DNA from: Enterococcus sp. DIV2402
GTDB taxonomy: Bacteria > Bacillota > Bacilli > Lactobacillales > Enterococcaceae
Reading direction: 5' to 3'
Length of the DNA stretch: 64,000 nt
NCBI RefSeq assembly: GCF_017426705.2
Contig: NZ_CP147251.1
Span: forward strand, 1,836,501 to 1,900,500
Shown: in pieces, positions 62,785 through 64,000 of the stretch
How positions within the stretch are numbered: position 1 is the first letter of the stretch
How the letters are laid out: every line of letters starts with the position of its first letter
Program-made: the position numbers and the translations under genes
The notes under the pieces: model-generated
Database searches by the model: none
The model's input: the letters and a program-made list of their open reading frames with translations, nothing else
Told to the model about the DNA's origin: nothing

Positions 62785-64000
62785 ATGGAAACCAAGAGAA
62801 AAACAAATATTGCGTTTATTTTAAAAGAAGCGGGTTCACAAAAGTACAAAATGTATTTATCAGTTTTTTTTAGTGTCGTTTCTGGTTTATGTAAGATTTT
62901 CCCCTATATTTTGTTGCAAGTTATTATTGTAGAGTTGTTGTCTGCCAGTCCAGATAAAGAAAAAATTCAGCTGTATATATTTATTTGTTTTGGAACCGTG
63001 GGTATTAATATTTTATTTTTAGCATTAGGATTAGCCTTTTCACATATTGCCGCTTTTTCTATTTTATTTAAAATTAGGGAAAATGCGATTGACCATATGG
63101 GAAAACTAGGTTTAGGTTTTTTTCAAGAACGTTCATCAGGGCAAATAAAAAAAGCATTGGATGAAGATATTGAAAAGCTAGAATTATTTATTGCTCATCA
63201 AATTCCTGACTTGGCAGAATCGATTATTACACCGTTAGTCGTTATTATTTATTTGATGCAAATTAATTTTTGGTTGGCACTTATTTTATTCATTCCTTTT
63301 CTTCTTTCTTTGCTATTACAAGCTTGGATTTTTAAAGGATACGAAGAAACAATGACGAATTATAATCAAGTATTGAAAATTATGTATGGAACAATTGTAG
63401 AATATATTCATGGAATGCGCGTGTTTAAAGCTTTTAATTTAAGTGCTACTAACTTTAAGAAATATACACGAACGGTAGATGAATATTTAAAATATTGGAT
63501 TAAAATTTGTGACGATACAATTAAAAGCTATACGATAGGTTTAACAATTATTGACACCTCGGGATTATTATTAACTATTCCAGTAGGTGGATTGCTATAT
63601 TTATCAGGAAAATTAGATTTTTCTGGTTTTGTGATGTTTTTATTACTATCTACGGTATTTTTAACAGCTTTTTTGAAGATTTTATCGATGGGTGGGAATT
63701 TAGCACGATTGTTAACAGGAGCCGATAATATTAGAGAGATGATGGAAGTTCCTGCTTTAACCAATGGGGACGAATATTTAGAGGATGCCATAGGAGAAGT
63801 GGCGTTCCAAAAAGTAACTTTTGCATATGATGAAAAAAACGTTTTGGAAAATCTCTCATTTACTTTAAAACCAAATACAGTAACTGCTTTAGTCGGGCCT
63901 TCAGGATCAGGAAAAACAACAGTAGGAATGTTACTGGGGCGTTTTTGGGATATTTCGCAAGGAAGTATTACAATTGATGGCAAAGAGCTACAAGCACTTG
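62785..64000 (+). CDS. ABC exporter-fold transporter, Fur-box controlled, cut by window end
   Basis: At least 405 residues are visible, starting at ATG 62785 behind TAGGAGGGTATAGC. It has a six-helix ABC exporter-type membrane domain (about 20-310) fused to an ATPase whose Walker A LVGPSGSGKTTVG is near residue 373; the signature and Walker B are beyond the end. Membrane-ATPase fusions of this shape under Fur control include the siderophore importers YbtPQ and IrtAB, which work as heterodimers, so a partner gene is expected downstream. Iron-siderophore uptake or export is inferred from the Fur box. Confidence 0.88.
   Translation, partial: METKRKTNIAFILKEAGSQKYKMYLSVFFSVVSGLCKIFPYILLQVIIVELLSASPDKEKIQLYIFICFGTVGINILFLALGLAFSHIAAFSILFKIRENAIDHMGKLGLGFFQERSSGQIKKALDEDIEKLELFIAHQIPDLAESIITPLVVIIYLMQINFWLALILFIPFLLSLLLQAWIFKGYEETMTNYNQVLKIMYGTIVEYIHGMRVFKAFNLSATNFKKYTRTVDEYLKYWIKICDDTIKSYTIGLTIIDTSGLLLTIPVGGLLYLSGKLDFSGFVMFLLLSTVFLTAFLKILSMGGNLARLLTGADNIREMMEVPALTNGDEYLEDAIGEVAFQKVTFAYDEKNVLENLSFTLKPNTVTALVGPSGSGKTTVGMLLGRFWDISQGSITIDGKELQAL

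Noticed and set aside
63528..63983. 151-codon minus-strand frame at the right end
   Set aside because: It is antisense to the ABC transporter, whose Walker A motif and membrane domain are plain on the plus strand.

Overview
The window reads as a chromosomal segment of a low-GC lactic-acid-type Firmicute, most likely Enterococcus and closest in feel to the E. faecalis group. The reasons are the AT-rich sequence, strong AGGAGG ribosome sites, dense PTS operons with RpiR, LacI, PRD and DeoR regulators, an Mga-type regulator, Fur boxes, a T-box, and a CstR-rhodanese-CoA persulfide reductase operon of the kind known in E. faecalis. The species is inferred, not proven. I saw no rRNA, tRNA, CRISPR array, phage or intact insertion sequence. 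Both ends cut genes: a P-type ATPase on the left and an ABC exporter-fold transporter on the right.

Layout. 1-7.0 kb: P-type cation ATPase, convergent Mga-like regulator, membrane-anchored XRE regulator, large GT-C-like membrane protein and a small deoxyribosyltransferase-like protein. 7.1-10.1 kb: YfcC-type carrier plus isoaspartyl dipeptidase, a likely isoaspartyl-peptide utilisation pair. 10.1-16.1 kb: accessory, decaying stretch with a GGDEF protein that lost its 5' end, two short-chain dehydrogenases, a MerR-type promoter whose regulator looks degenerate, a LysR regulator and a RibD-like remnant. 16.2-32 kb: three sugar operons. These are RpiR/beta-glucoside PTS/6-phospho-beta-glucosidase; LacI/lactose-cellobiose-type PTS/phosphatase with two matching operators; and a PRD activator with a fructose-family PTS, D-allulose-6-phosphate 3-epimerase and transketolase, in which the EIIB gene is present twice almost identically.

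32-36.7 kb: a Fur-box-controlled divergent iron locus (siderophore esterase and FAD reductase one way, FecCD permease, ATPase and binding lipoprotein the other). 36.8-39.6 kb: CstR persulfide-sensing operon (rhodanese, CoA-disulfide/persulfide reductase with rhodanese tail, rhodanese) with two operator-like dyads. 39.6-51.2 kb: mixed single genes (ECF sigma/anti-sigma, YbaK-like deacylase, HAD phosphatase, free EIIA with divergent DeoR regulator, glutathionyl-hydroquinone reductase, beta-helix lipoprotein, nitroreductase, MFS pump, a Fur-box methyltransferase-cupin pair, GNAT).

51.3-59.5 kb is the most interesting block. A T-box leader whose specifier reads ATG (methionine) precedes MmgE/PrpD, an argininosuccinate/adenylosuccinate-lyase-family enzyme, GNAT acetyltransferase, an amino-acid ABC transporter, an M20 deacylase and an AspT/YidE-type carrier. 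Gene content parallels the Bacillus yxe operon for S-(2-succino)cysteine breakdown, with a lyase where Bacillus has the YxeK monooxygenase, so I propose a uptake-and-cleavage route giving cysteine plus fumarate. 59.6-64 kb: L,D-transpeptidase, an Rrf2-TauE/SafE-thioredoxin-reductase-like cluster with shared candidate Rrf2 operators, and a Fur-box ABC transporter running off the right end. Sulfur handling (CstR, the succinocysteine-like operon, TauE) and iron control (three Fur boxes) recur through the second half.
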